20,080 bases of DNA from JANYJJ01 sp038241115 (GCA_038241115.1 JBBRGA010000062.1:1-20080), one strand, 5' to 3'; counted from the first letter of the stretch, positions 7,592 to 14,842 are shown. Numbers and translations are program-made. The notes: generated from the sequence alone by a model not told the origin.

Positions 7592-7810
7592 TTATTTTGC
7601 CCGGAATACTATACGTGCACGAGTCAAATCGTAAGGCGTCAACTCAACGGTTACTTTGTCACCCGGCAAAATACGTATGTAATGCATGCGCATCTTTCCC
7701 GAAATGTGACCCAACACAACGTGACTGTTTTCCAGCTTCACTCGAAAAGTAGCGTTGGGAAGATTCTCAAGAATCTCACCCTGCATCTGGATAACGTCGT
7801 CTTTCGCCAT
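7592..7810 (-). CDS. infA: Translation initiation factor IF-1
   Basis: IF-1 is a single OB-fold (S1-type) protein that occupies the A site of the 30S subunit during initiation and works with IF-2 and IF-3. The 72-residue product has the standard length. It shows MAKDDVIQMQGEILENLPN, then FRVKLENSHVVLGHISGKMR and the C-terminal VTVELTPYDLTRARIVFR. The gene lies between secY and rpmJ, a common betaproteobacterial position (in E. coli infA is elsewhere). Its presence beside the initiator tRNA locus is by chance as far as the sequence shows. Confidence 0.97.
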   Translation of the reverse strand: MAKDDVIQMQGEILENLPNATFRVKLENSHVVLGHISGKMRMHYIRILPGDKVTVELTPYDLTRARIVFRAK

Positions 7811-7861
7811 GCGTTCGTTTCTATTTCTCTGCGTTTTAACTTCGGTGCACCATGGGCTCGC

Positions 7862-9172
7862 TCAAGTTGCCTTGAAGTTAGCCTTTTTAAGCAATGATTC
7901 GTATTGCTGGCTCATGACATAACTTTGAACTTGTGCCCAGAAATCCATCGTTACTACTACGATAATCAACAACGACGTTCCACCAAAATTGAAGGGAACG
8001 TTGTACTTCAAAACTAAAAACTCGGGCAACAAGCACACAGCAGTGATGTAGATGGCCCCCGCCAATGTCAATCTTGAAAGTATCTTGTCGATGTGCTTTG
8101 CCGTTTGTTCGCCCGGCCGAATCCCTGGGATGAAAGCACCGCTCTTCTTCAGGTTGTCTGCTGTCTCACGGCTATTGAAGACCAAGGCCGTGTAGAAGAA
8201 ACAAAAGAAAACAATAGCTGCCGCGTAAAGCAACACATAAATCGGTTGACCTGGAGAAAGCAGGCCCGCCAAGTCCTTGAGCCAACGCATTCCATCGCCC
8301 GTGGCGAACCATCCTACAGCGGTCGCTGGTAAAAGTATGATGGACGAAGCAAATATCGGCGGAATCACACCCGACATATTCAGCTTCAGGGGGAGGTGCG
8401 ATGACTGCCCACCATACACTTTATTTCCTACCTGTCGTTTGGCGTAATTGACCAAAATCTTTCTTTGACCACGCTCGACAAAGACGACTACAAAAGTCAC
8501 CATGGCCACAACCGCCAGTATCAACATTGCAGCGATGATGCTCATCGCACCTGTACGGATCAACTCAAAGAAACCGCCAATCGCGCCTGGCAGACCGCTC
8601 GCTATGCCTGCAAAAATAAGTATCGAAATACCATTTCCCAAACCGCGCTCGGTAATCTGCTCGCCAAGCCACATCAAAAACATAGTTCCAGCGACCAAGC
8701 TCACCACAGCCGTCAGTCTGAATCCAAAGCCGGGACTTATGACCAAGCCTTGCGATCCTTCGAGTGCCAGGGCGATACCCAAGGATTGGAAAAGCGCTAA
8801 CAGCAACGTTCCATATCGGGTGTACTGTGTGATTTTTCTGCGACCCGATTCACCCTCTTTCTTCAACGCTTCGAGCGTCGGCACCACATAGGTCATCAAC
8901 TGCATGATGATCGATGCAGAGATATAAGGCGTTATTCCCAGGGCGAACACAGTGAACCGCGAAAGCGCACCGCCGGAAAACATATTGAATAGACTCAATA
9001 TGCCGCCAGCCTGACCCTTGAACAATTGGGCGAGTTGATTCGGGTCAACGCCAGGCACTGGAATATGCGCACCCAAGCGGAACACAACCAAGGCGAGCAA
9101 CAAAAACGTCAGGCGGCGACGCAGGTCACCGAACTTGCCGCTCTTTGCCAATTGGTTCGCGTTCGTTACCAC
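7862..9172 (-). CDS. secY: Preprotein translocase subunit SecY
   Basis: SecY is the channel subunit of the SecYEG translocon in the inner membrane, which handles protein export and membrane insertion. The 436 residues contain ten hydrophobic segments. HIPVPGVDP (about 36-44) lies after TM1, and the plug region SLFNMFSGGALSRF lies at about 60-73. The fifth cytoplasmic loop has PGIRPGEQTAKH, where R352 corresponds to the functionally critical arginine of E. coli SecY. The start is a GTG at 9172: an in-frame TGA lies two codons upstream, so no earlier start exists. The ribosome site is weak (TTGAG). It follows rplO after 52 bp. Confidence 0.97.
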   Translation of the reverse strand: MVTNANQLAKSGKFGDLRRRLTFLLLALVVFRLGAHIPVPGVDPNQLAQLFKGQAGGILSLFNMFSGGALSRFTVFALGITPYISASIIMQLMTYVVPTLEALKKEGESGRRKITQYTRYGTLLLALFQSLGIALALEGSQGLVISPGFGFRLTAVVSLVAGTMFLMWLGEQITERGLGNGISILIFAGIASGLPGAIGGFFELIRTGAMSIIAAMLILAVVAMVTFVVVFVERGQRKILVNYAKRQVGNKVYGGQSSHLPLKLNMSGVIPPIFASSIILLPATAVGWFATGDGMRWLKDLAGLLSPGQPIYVLLYAAAIVFFCFFYTALVFNSRETADNLKKSGAFIPGIRPGEQTAKHIDKILSRLTLAGAIYITAVCLLPEFLVLKYNVPFNFGGTSLLIIVVVTMDFWAQVQSYVMSQQYESLLKKANFKAT

Positions 9173-9224
9173 AGCTCAATATCAATTAAGAAAAGTCAGT
9201 TCAGGAAAATCAAAGCTTCGCAAA

Positions 9225-9656
9225 TCAAGTGACTGAACCACCCAGGGCTTCAATCACCGTTTTCGCGCCAGCGGTTGCAATAACGCCTTTGAGCGTCAAC
9301 TTGCGAGTCAACACACCGGTTTTGATCACTTTCACGACCTTGGCAATCTCACCCACCAACCCAGCCTGCTTTAACGTCAGCAGGTCGATCTCATCGACGC
9401 CCAAACGCTCTAGGTCGGTCAAGGTCACTTCCGCATTGAACTTGAGCAACTGTGACTTGAAACCACGCTTGGGCAAACGACGCTGCAAAGGCATTTGTCC
9501 GCCTTCGAAGCCCACCTTGTGATAACCACCCGCACGAGATTTCTGGCCTTTGTGGCCACGACCGGCAGTCTTGCCTATGCCAGAGCCAATGCCACGACCC
9601 ACACGACGCTTGTAGTGTTTCGAGCCGTCGGCTGGCTTGATGCTGTTCAGTTCCAT
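9225..9656 (-). CDS. rplO: 50S ribosomal protein L15
   Basis: L15 is a late-assembly 23S rRNA-binding protein. The 143-residue product begins MELNSIKPADGSKHYKRR and has the glycine-rich, basic N-terminal extension (about 18-46: RRVGRGIGSGIGKTAGRG, KGQKSRAGG) that penetrates the rRNA core. A globular C-terminal domain follows, ending near VIEALGGSVT. The frame is open 11 codons further, but the start at 9656 matches the family N-terminus and has an AAGGA site at proper distance. It lies 39 bp after rpmD. Confidence 0.97.
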   Translation of the reverse strand: MELNSIKPADGSKHYKRRVGRGIGSGIGKTAGRGHKGQKSRAGGYHKVGFEGGQMPLQRRLPKRGFKSQLLKFNAEVTLTDLERLGVDEIDLLTLKQAGLVGEIAKVVKVIKTGVLTRKLTLKGVIATAGAKTVIEALGGSVT

Positions 9657-9695
9657 ATTTGTCCTTAATGGGTGAGTACGCAGGAGCAATCGCTC

Positions 9696-9914
9696 TTACA
9701 ACACCTTCACAAGGTACGAAACCTTGTTGATCATGCCGCGCACGGCAGCCGTGTCTTCCAGCGTGAATTCGCTGTTCAACTTACGAAGACCCAAGCCACG
9801 CACCGTCGCGCGGTGAGACTCACGCGTGCCGGCGATGCTGCGAACCAATTTGACTGTCAGTGTGCCAACTGCTGTTGCAGCCGAGGCCGTCGATGGCGTT
9901 TTTTTATCGGTCAT
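9696..9914 (-). CDS. rpmD: 50S ribosomal protein L30
   Basis: L30 is a small 23S rRNA-binding protein. The 72-residue product has the expected core TLTVKLVRSIAGT, HRATVRGLGLRKLNS and RGMINKVSYLVKV. An Ala/Thr/Ser-rich N-terminal extension of about 12 residues makes it longer than the usual ~60. The start at 9914 has a GGAG site 6 nt upstream and leaves a 22-bp gap to rpsE. An earlier in-frame ATG at 9956 would overlap rpsE by 20 bp and add residues absent from the family, so it was not used. Confidence 0.95.
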   Translation of the reverse strand: MTDKKTPSTASAATAVGTLTVKLVRSIAGTRESHRATVRGLGLRKLNSEFTLEDTAAVRGMINKVSYLVKVL

Positions 9915-9936
9915 GTTTTTCTCCGTTCCAAGCAGG

Positions 9937-10455
9937 TCAGTTGAAGATTTGTTCAACCGTCAAGCCCCGCTTGGCCGCAATGTCGGCTGGCGTGCTGGTG
10001 TGCTTCAGCGCATCCAGAGTGGCACGCACCAAGTTGTAAGGGTTGGACGAACCCAAGCTCTTGCAAACAATGTCGGTCACACCCATGACTTCGAACACTG
10101 CGCGCATCGGGCCACCAGCGATGATGCCGGTGCCTGCTGGTGCAGGTGCCATCAAGACGTGCGAAGCACCGTGCTCACCCACCACCTTGTGGTGGATAGA
10201 ACCGTTCTTCAAGGAGATCTTCGTCAAGTTGCGACGAGCAGATTCCATGGCTTTCTGGACAGCCACAGGCACTTCTTTGGCCTTGCCTTTGCCCATACCG
10301 ATGCGGCCGTCACCATCGCCAACAACGGTCAGCGCAGCGAAGCTCAGCGTGCGGCCACCCTTCACCACTTTGGTCACACGATTTACCGCGATCATCTTTT
10401 CCTTCAGGCCGTCGTCGTTGCCTTCGGTCTGCATGCGGGGTTGAAATTTTGCCAT
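9937..10455 (-). CDS. rpsE: 30S ribosomal protein S5
   Basis: S5 acts at the mRNA entry channel and in decoding accuracy. The 172-residue protein has an N-terminal double-stranded-RNA-binding-like domain (about 15-85) with VNRVTKVVKGGRTLSF and GRIGMGKGKAKEVP, and a C-terminal domain with MAPAPAGTGIIAGGPMRAV and the SSNPYNLVRATLDAL helix. Length and motifs are ordinary. It sits between rplR (54 bp upstream) and rpmD (22 bp downstream) in the spc cluster. Confidence 0.98.
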   Translation of the reverse strand: MAKFQPRMQTEGNDDGLKEKMIAVNRVTKVVKGGRTLSFAALTVVGDGDGRIGMGKGKAKEVPVAVQKAMESARRNLTKISLKNGSIHHKVVGEHGASHVLMAPAPAGTGIIAGGPMRAVFEVMGVTDIVCKSLGSSNPYNLVRATLDALKHTSTPADIAAKRGLTVEQIFN

Positions 10456-10509
10456 TTTTTTATTCCTTGTCGTCGCGGATGTCTATGCTCTCGCGCTTCA
10501 GCGAGTTGC

Positions 10510-10905
10510 TTAGAACTGAAGGCCCGCTTCGCGAGCAGCCTCAGCGAGCGCTTTGACGCGACCGTGGTAGGCGAAACCCGCACGGTCAAATGCAACTTTC
10601 TCAACGCCGGCCGCCTTCGCTTTTTCAGCGATGCGCTTGCCGATGATGCTTGCAGCCGCGACGTTGCCGCCTTTGCCACTGCCAGCGCTCTTGCCATCGG
10701 CAGGCGAGCCAGCAGCCATCTCTTTGCGCACTTCTGCCTCGGCCGTTGAGGCTGTGGCCAACACTTTGGTGCCGTCATCAGAGATCACCGTCGCGTAGAT
10801 GTGCAGATTCGTGCGAAACACCGTCAAACGGGCCACTCGTTGCACTGCAATGCGAGCGCGAGTCTGGCGCGAGCGGCGGATTCTTTGGTCTTTTTTGTTC
10901 AGCAT
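10510..10905 (-). CDS. rplR: 50S ribosomal protein L18
   Basis: L18 binds 5S rRNA with L5 and helps dock it in the central protuberance. The 131-residue product has the basic N-terminus KKDQRIRRSRQTRARI, the core RLTVFRTNLHIYATVI and the conserved end FDRAGFAYHGRVKALAEAAREAGLQF (in segments). It is about 12-14 residues longer than E. coli L18. The excess is in a Gly/Ser/Lys-rich stretch near residues 64-82 (AAGSPADGKSAGSGKGG). The reading frame is intact through it. It lies 12 bp after rplF. Confidence 0.97.
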   Translation of the reverse strand: MLNKKDQRIRRSRQTRARIAVQRVARLTVFRTNLHIYATVISDDGTKVLATASTAEAEVRKEMAAGSPADGKSAGSGKGGNVAAASIIGKRIAEKAKAAGVEKVAFDRAGFAYHGRVKALAEAAREAGLQF

Positions 10906-10917
10906 GTCATTCGCCCC

Positions 10918-11451
10918 TTACTTTTTCTTGGTCTCTTTGATTGAGACTTTTTCGCCGACGTAGCGTATGCCTTTGCCCTTGTACGGCTCAGGAGGACGGA
11001 TGGCGCGCACTTCCGCAGCGATCTGGCCTACCACCTGACGGTCTGAGCCCTTAATCACAATTTCGATTTGCGTCGGGCACTCAACTTTGACGCCTTCGGG
11101 CATGTCTTTACCCACAGGGTGAGAAAAACCAATCTGCAAATTCAGCTTAGATCCCACCGCCTGAGCGCGGTAGCCGACGCCGACCAAACTGAGTTTTTTC
11201 TCAAAACCCTTGCTCACGCCGTCCACCATGTTGGCCACAAGGGCGCGCATGGTTCCGGACATGGCATCAGCAGCGACACTTTCGTTCGCTGGAGTGAAAG
11301 TCAGCTTTCCGTCGGCATGACCAACGGTCACCAGCACATTCACAGGGCGGCTCAGTGTGCCGAGACTGCCCTTGACACTGATCTGCTCAGCGGACACAGC
11401 AACATCCACACCCTTGGGCAAAGAGATGGGCATTTTTCCAACGCGGGACAT
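10918..11451 (-). CDS. rplF: 50S ribosomal protein L6
   Basis: L6 lies near the sarcin-ricin loop and factor-binding site of the 50S subunit. The 177-residue product starts MSRVGKMPISLPKGVDV and contains the two repeated L6 domains, the second with the signature PEPYKGKGIRYVGEKV near the end. The frame extends 14 codons upstream, overlapping rpsH; the start at 11451 matches the family and leaves a 16-bp gap. An AGGG-containing purine-rich stretch serves as ribosome site. Confidence 0.97.
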   Translation of the reverse strand: MSRVGKMPISLPKGVDVAVSAEQISVKGSLGTLSRPVNVLVTVGHADGKLTFTPANESVAADAMSGTMRALVANMVDGVSKGFEKKLSLVGVGYRAQAVGSKLNLQIGFSHPVGKDMPEGVKVECPTQIEIVIKGSDRQVVGQIAAEVRAIRPPEPYKGKGIRYVGEKVSIKETKKK

Positions 11452-11467
11452 TTTTCTTTTCCCTTTC

Positions 11468-11863
11468 TTATGCGACGTAGCAGAGCACTTCACCGCCGAT
11501 ACCGGCTTGACGCGCCTTGCGGTCAGTCATCACGCCCTTGGGCGTGGTGACGATGGCGACACCCAAACCGTTCATCACGTTGGGAATGTCGTGGCAGCCC
11601 TTGTAAACACGCAAACCAGGACGACTGACGCGCTCAATACGCTCAATGACTGGTTTTCCCGCGTAGTACTTCAACGAAATTTCCAACTGCGGCTTTCCGG
11701 CCTCACCAACAACCGCAAATCCGTCGACATATCCCTCGTCTTTCAAGACCTGGGCGATGGCAATTTTCAACTTGGATGCCGGCATTGACACAGTTGGCTT
11801 CTCAACCATTTGCGCGTTGCGAATACGGGTCAACATATCGGCGATGGGATCACTCATGCTCAT
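11468..11863 (-). CDS. rpsH: 30S ribosomal protein S8
   Basis: S8 is a primary binder of the central domain of 16S rRNA; in E. coli it also represses the spc operon at a site near the rplE start. The 131-residue product begins MSMSDPIADMLTRIRNAQM and ends with KARQAGIGGEVLCYVA, the conserved C-terminal RNA-binding part. A GGAGAT sequence precedes the ATG. It lies 35 bp after rpsN. Whether the same feedback works here was not determinable by reading. Confidence 0.98.
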   Translation of the reverse strand: MSMSDPIADMLTRIRNAQMVEKPTVSMPASKLKIAIAQVLKDEGYVDGFAVVGEAGKPQLEISLKYYAGKPVIERIERVSRPGLRVYKGCHDIPNVMNGLGVAIVTTPKGVMTDRKARQAGIGGEVLCYVA

Positions 11864-11898
11864 AAATAAATCTCCTGATCGTGCGTGGTCAAGCTGGC

Positions 11899-12204
11899 TT
11901 ACCAGCTGGCCTTGACGATGCCGGGAATGTCGCCCTTGAAGGCGAGTTCACGAATCTTGTTGCGGCCCAAGCCGAACTTGCGGAAAGTACCGCGCGGGCG
12001 ACCGGTCAACTCGCATCGGTTGCGTTGACGAGTCGGGTAGGCGTTGCGCGGCAGCCGTTGCAACTCCAAACGTGCGGCGTAACGTTCTTCGTCGGACTTT
12101 TTAGCGTCGTTCGCTGTGCCCTTGAGCTCGGCGTATTTCTTCGCGAACTTGGCAACCAAGAGGGTGCGCTTTAGCTCGCGCTGAATGAGGGAAGTTTTAG
12201 CCAC
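11899..12204 (-). CDS. rpsN: 30S ribosomal protein S14 (GTG start)
   Basis: S14 is a 30S-head protein required for late assembly and A-site geometry. With a GTG start at 12204 the product is 101 residues, the usual long (zinc-free) form: AKTSLIQRELKRTLLVAKF at the start and TGRPRGTFRKFGLGRNKIRE before the KASW end. No CxxC pairs are present. The GTG is supported by a GAGG site 5 nt upstream, which overlaps the rplE stop codon. An upstream in-frame ATG at 12264 would run 53 bp into rplE and add non-family residues, so it was rejected. Confidence 0.95.
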   Translation of the reverse strand: MAKTSLIQRELKRTLLVAKFAKKYAELKGTANDAKKSDEERYAARLELQRLPRNAYPTRQRNRCELTGRPRGTFRKFGLGRNKIRELAFKGDIPGIVKASW

Positions 12205-12211
12205 GGGCGCC

Positions 12212-12766
12212 TCAATTCTTGAACGGAAATTTAAAAGCCGCGAGAAGCGCTTTGGCTTCTTCATCGCTCTTGGCCGTGGTCGTGATACTGATGTTCAGAC
12301 CACGCAATGCATCCACCTTGTCGTATTCAACTTCGGGGAAAATGATTTGCTCTTTCACGCCGATGTTGTAATTGCCGCGGCCGTCGAAGGCCCGACCCGA
12401 AATTCCGCGGAAGTCACGCACGCGCGGCAGGGCGATGGTCACGAAACGATCCAAGAATTCGTACATCTTGATTCCACGTAGTGTCACCATGCAACCGATG
12501 GGCACCCCGTCGCGAATCTTAAATCCGGCGATGGCCTTCTTCGATTTGGTCACCACGGGACGCTGACCAGCAATTTTGGTCAAGTCGCTGACCGCGTGCT
12601 CCATGACCTTCTTGTCCGAAACCGCTTCGCTGACACCCATGTTCAGTGTGATTTTGCTAATACGCGGCACCTGCATCACCGATTTGTAACCAAACTTGGC
12701 CACCAGTTCGGCGGAGATCTTGTCGCGGTAGACCGCATGCAGGCGCGCTATTTGTTGTTCTGCCAT
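12212..12766 (-). CDS. rplE: 50S ribosomal protein L5
   Basis: L5 binds 5S rRNA and contacts the P-site tRNA and the 30S head from the central protuberance. The 184-residue product (E. coli 179) shows MQVPRISKITLNMGVSEA, GQRPVVTKSKKAIAGFKIR, the LPRVRDFRGIS loop and the end ISITTTAKSDEEAKALLAAF. An AGGGG site overlapping the rplX stop precedes the ATG. Only 7 bp separate it from rpsN, suggesting coupled translation. Confidence 0.98.
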   Translation of the reverse strand: MAEQQIARLHAVYRDKISAELVAKFGYKSVMQVPRISKITLNMGVSEAVSDKKVMEHAVSDLTKIAGQRPVVTKSKKAIAGFKIRDGVPIGCMVTLRGIKMYEFLDRFVTIALPRVRDFRGISGRAFDGRGNYNIGVKEQIIFPEVEYDKVDALRGLNISITTTAKSDEEAKALLAAFKFPFKN

Positions 12767-12778
12767 GTCAGTAACCCC

Positions 12779-13096
12779 TTAGGCTTTAATCTGCTCGCCA
12801 CTGGACTTGAAGATGCGTACCTTCTTGCCGTCGTCGAGGAGCTTGATACCGACGCGGTCGGCTTTGCCGGAAGCGGCGTTGAAGATCGCAATGTTGGATT
12901 GGTGAATTGACATTGTCTTGTCGACTACACCGCCGGTGGTCCCCTTCATGGGATTGGGTTTGACGTGTTTTTTAACCAAATTCACGCCTTCCACCATCAC
13001 GCGCTGCTCGTCCACGCGCTCGGTCACAGTGCCACGTTTGCCTTTGTCTCGGCCGGTCAACACAATGACCTGGTCGCCCTTGCGAATCTTGTTCAT
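12779..13096 (-). CDS. rplX: 50S ribosomal protein L24
   Basis: L24 is an assembly-initiating 23S rRNA binder near the tunnel exit. The 105-residue product begins MNKIRKGDQVIVLTGRDKGK with the KOW motif (about 4-30), followed by VEGVNLVKKHVKPNPMKGT and the SNIAIFNAASGKADRVG segment. It lies 21 bp after rplN and 12 bp before rplE. Length and motifs are normal. Confidence 0.98.
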   Translation of the reverse strand: MNKIRKGDQVIVLTGRDKGKRGTVTERVDEQRVMVEGVNLVKKHVKPNPMKGTTGGVVDKTMSIHQSNIAIFNAASGKADRVGIKLLDDGKKVRIFKSSGEQIKA

Positions 13097-13117
13097 TTGC
13101 CGTTTCTCAATCTAGGC

Positions 13118-13486
13118 TCAGAGAACTTCGGGAGCCAATGACACGATTTTCATGAAGCGCTCAGTGCGCAACTCACGCGTGACGGGCCCGAAGATGCGGG
13201 TGCCAATCGGCTCCAACTTGGCATTGAGCAAAACGGCCGCATTGCCGTCAAACTTGACCAAGGAGCCATCCTGGCGGCGCACACCTTTTGCGGTGCGAAC
13301 CACCACGGCGCTATAAACCTCGCCTTTTTTAACGCGGCCCCGAGGCGCAGCTTCTTTGATGCTGACCTTGATGACATCGCCAATACCGGCGTAACGGCGC
13401 TTGGAACCGCCGAGCACCTTGATGCACATGACGGATTTGGCACCGGTGTTGTCTGCGACATCAAGTCGCGACTGCATTTGAATCAT
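13118..13486 (-). CDS. rplN: 50S ribosomal protein L14
   Basis: L14 forms an intersubunit bridge and binds 23S rRNA; it is the first gene of the spc operon in E. coli as well. The 122-residue product starts MIQMQSRLDVADNTGAKSVM and contains GDVIKVSIKEAAPRGRVKKG and the conserved RFMKIVSLAPEVL end. The ATG is preceded by GGGGAC. About 160 nt upstream is a strong promoter-like sequence, and the leader between them can fold into a closed multibranched structure, so rplN probably heads its own transcription unit. Confidence 0.98.
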   Translation of the reverse strand: MIQMQSRLDVADNTGAKSVMCIKVLGGSKRRYAGIGDVIKVSIKEAAPRGRVKKGEVYSAVVVRTAKGVRRQDGSLVKFDGNAAVLLNAKLEPIGTRIFGPVTRELRTERFMKIVSLAPEVL

Positions 13487-13515
13487 GTTCTATGTCCCCA
13501 ACTTGTACCGCTTGA

Positions 13516-13629
13516 CTGCCCGTCTAAGGGGCTCTCTTGCGATCAGTCTTGGGCCCGTAGTCGATTACCGCGAAGCGATAACTTTCTGTTGGGCGGATCT
13601 GGGTTCCGTACCCGGTAAAAGACGGGCAG
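13516..13629 (-). promoter_or_regulatory. Candidate structured RNA leader of the spc operon (rplN)
   Basis: In the minus-strand transcript CUGCCCGUCU (13629-13620) is exactly complementary to AGACGGGCAG (13525-13516), a 10-bp closing stem spanning 114 nt. Inside are a GGGU/ACCC hairpin (loop ACGGA), a 7-bp hairpin UUAUCGC/GCGGUAA and a GGGC/GCCC pairing. The element starts about 15 nt after the predicted transcription start and ends 29 nt before the rplN ATG. Its length and position are typical of ribosomal-protein autoregulatory leaders. The ligand, if any, is unknown. Confidence 0.45.
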
Positions 13630-13650
13630 AAATTTCCAGCGAAGTTTTCA

Positions 13651-13680
13651 ATTATGCCTTGCTTTTTAAGGTTCCGTCAA
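13651..13680 (-). promoter_or_regulatory. Sigma-70 promoter of the spc operon
   Basis: On the minus strand TTGACG (13680-13675) and CATAAT (13656-13651), each 5/6 of consensus, are spaced by 18 bp. The predicted start near 13645 leaves a leader of about 160 nt before rplN. It lies between the stop of the peroxiredoxin gene and rplN, equivalent to the spc promoter of E. coli. Confidence 0.7.
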
Positions 13681-13713
13681 GCACTTCTTTCAACAATTGC
13701 GAGGTTGGGCAGA

Positions 13714-14223
13714 TCAATGCGCTTGAGCCTGGCTCAGCATGGTTTCGGCATTGCTCACCTCGAACTTGCCGGGCGCTTCCACGTTCAATGTTTTCACGGT
13801 TCCGTCAACGACCAGCATGGAGTAACGCTGTGAACGCAGGCCCATGCCACGAGCCATCAAGTCGAGCGTCAATCCTGTTGCTTTGGTGAAGTCTGCGCTG
13901 CCGTCGGCCATCATGCGAATCTTGCCTTGGGCTTGCTGCTCACGGCCCCAGGCGCCCATCACAAACGCATCGTTCACTGAGATGCACCAAATCTCATCAA
14001 CACCCGCCGCTTTGAGATTTTCAGCGTGCTGAATGAAGCCGGGAACATGCTGCACCGAACAGGTGGGCGTGTAGGCACCGGGCAACGCAAAGATGGCGAT
14101 TTTCTTCGCGGCAGTGAGCTTCTGCACACTGAAGCTGTTGGGCCCCAAGGTGCAGCCATTGCCTTCAACTTCGATGAATTCTTGGAGCTGGCCTTCTGGA
14201 AGCTTGTCGCCAATTTTGAGCAT
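13714..14223 (-). CDS. Peroxiredoxin, Prx5-like (redoxin family)
   Basis: This 169-residue thioredoxin-fold peroxidase would reduce hydrogen peroxide or organic peroxides. The peroxidatic cysteine is C55 in PGAYTPTC (48-55), with P48 and T52 of the Px3TxxC motif and an arginine at R130 (GLRSQRY) likely completing the active site. C24 and C80 are candidate resolving cysteines; C80 (DEIWC) is in a position common in Prx5 proteins. No signal peptide is seen, so it is cytoplasmic. It lies between rpsQ (116-bp gap with hairpins) and the spc promoter, so it probably depends on read-through from the S10 cluster. A ribosome site GAGAT precedes the ATG. The peroxide partner and reductant cannot be read from sequence. 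Confidence 0.92.
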   Translation of the reverse strand: MLKIGDKLPEGQLQEFIEVEGNGCTLGPNSFSVQKLTAAKKIAIFALPGAYTPTCSVQHVPGFIQHAENLKAAGVDEIWCISVNDAFVMGAWGREQQAQGKIRMMADGSADFTKATGLTLDLMARGMGLRSQRYSMLVVDGTVKTLNVEAPGKFEVSNAETMLSQAQAH

Positions 14224-14256
14224 GCTGATCTCTTGGTAAGTTGTTCAGAAATGGGA

Positions 14257-14298
14257 AACGGCCGGTGCTCTTAGAAGCAAACCGACCGTTCTTAACGG
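14257..14298 (-). promoter_or_regulatory. Mutually exclusive hairpins between rpsQ and the peroxiredoxin gene
   Basis: In the minus-strand RNA, AACGGUCGGU (14290-14281) pairs over 10 bp, one of them G-U, with ACCGGCCGUU (14266-14257); the loop can add GCUU/GAGC. U-rich UUUCCCAUUUCU overlaps and follows the stem. The same AACGG can instead pair with CCGUU (14298-14294) just upstream. The two structures exclude each other, as in attenuators. The wobble pair is tolerated only in the minus-strand transcript, which fits the direction of the genes. The U-tract is weak, so this may be a processing or stability element. Confidence 0.4.
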
Positions 14299-14339
14299 GG
14301 CAACTTTCAATACATTTGCCGCACGTCTATCGTTTGACC

Positions 14340-14645
14340 TCAGACCACGACGGCCTTCTCAATCAAGCGGGTGACGGCCCACGCTTTGGTTTTCGAAATA
14401 GGACGGGTTTCCGAGATCTCCACCACATCGCCCATCTTGTATTCGTTGTTCTCGTCATGCGCATGATATTTGCTCGAACGAGCAACAATCTTGCCGTACA
14501 GCTCATGCTTGGTGCGACGCTCAATCAGCACTGTGATGGTTTTGGAGCGCTTGTCGCTCACCACCTTACCCACCAAGGTGCGCGTATTTTTTGCGGGCTT
14601 GGCAGTTTCAGCGCCGGCTGCTGCAACTGTATTTTGTTCGCTCAT
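14340..14645 (-). CDS. rpsQ: 30S ribosomal protein S17
   Basis: S17 is an OB-fold primary binder of the 16S rRNA 5' domain. The 101-residue product has the standard core TLVGKVVSDKRSKTITVLIER, KHELYGKIVARSSKYHAHDE and GDVVEISETRPISKTKAW in segments. An Ala-rich N-terminal extension of about 20 residues (MSEQNTVAAAGAETAKPAKN) is longer than the E. coli protein. Its ATG overlaps the rpmC stop by 4 bp (ATGA), implying translational coupling. Confidence 0.98.
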   Translation of the reverse strand: MSEQNTVAAAGAETAKPAKNTRTLVGKVVSDKRSKTITVLIERRTKHELYGKIVARSSKYHAHDENNEYKMGDVVEISETRPISKTKAWAVTRLIEKAVVV

Positions 14646-14842
14646 TTCGTAGCTTCTTTCTTCTTCTGAGCAAGCACCGTTTTGACGCGCGCAATGTCGC
14701 GGCGCGTGTTGCCCAATTGGGTGTGATTACTCAGTTGTTGGGTGGCCTTCTGCATGCGCAGGCCGAAGTGGGCCTTTAACAAATCGGCCACTTCCTTTTG
14801 CAGGCCAGCGACATCCTTGGCGCGGAGTTCAGATGCGGTCAT
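14642..14842 (-). CDS. rpmC: 50S ribosomal protein L29
   Basis: L29 is a small two-helix protein at the tunnel exit, part of the docking area for SRP and trigger factor. The 66-residue product reads MTASELRAKDVAGLQKEVAD at the start, then FGLRMQKATQQLSNHTQLGN and the basic end VKTVLAQKKKEATK. A GGAG site precedes the ATG. It overlaps rpsQ by 4 bp and follows rplP after 18 bp. Confidence 0.97.
   Translation of the reverse strand: MTASELRAKDVAGLQKEVADLLKAHFGLRMQKATQQLSNHTQLGNTRRDIARVKTVLAQKKKEATK

Noticed and set aside
9826..10749. A 307-codon open frame on the plus strand opposite rpmD, rpsE and rplR
   Set aside because: It lies antisense across intact ribosomal protein genes, matches no family I recognise, and reflects GC-biased codon positions on the opposite strand.
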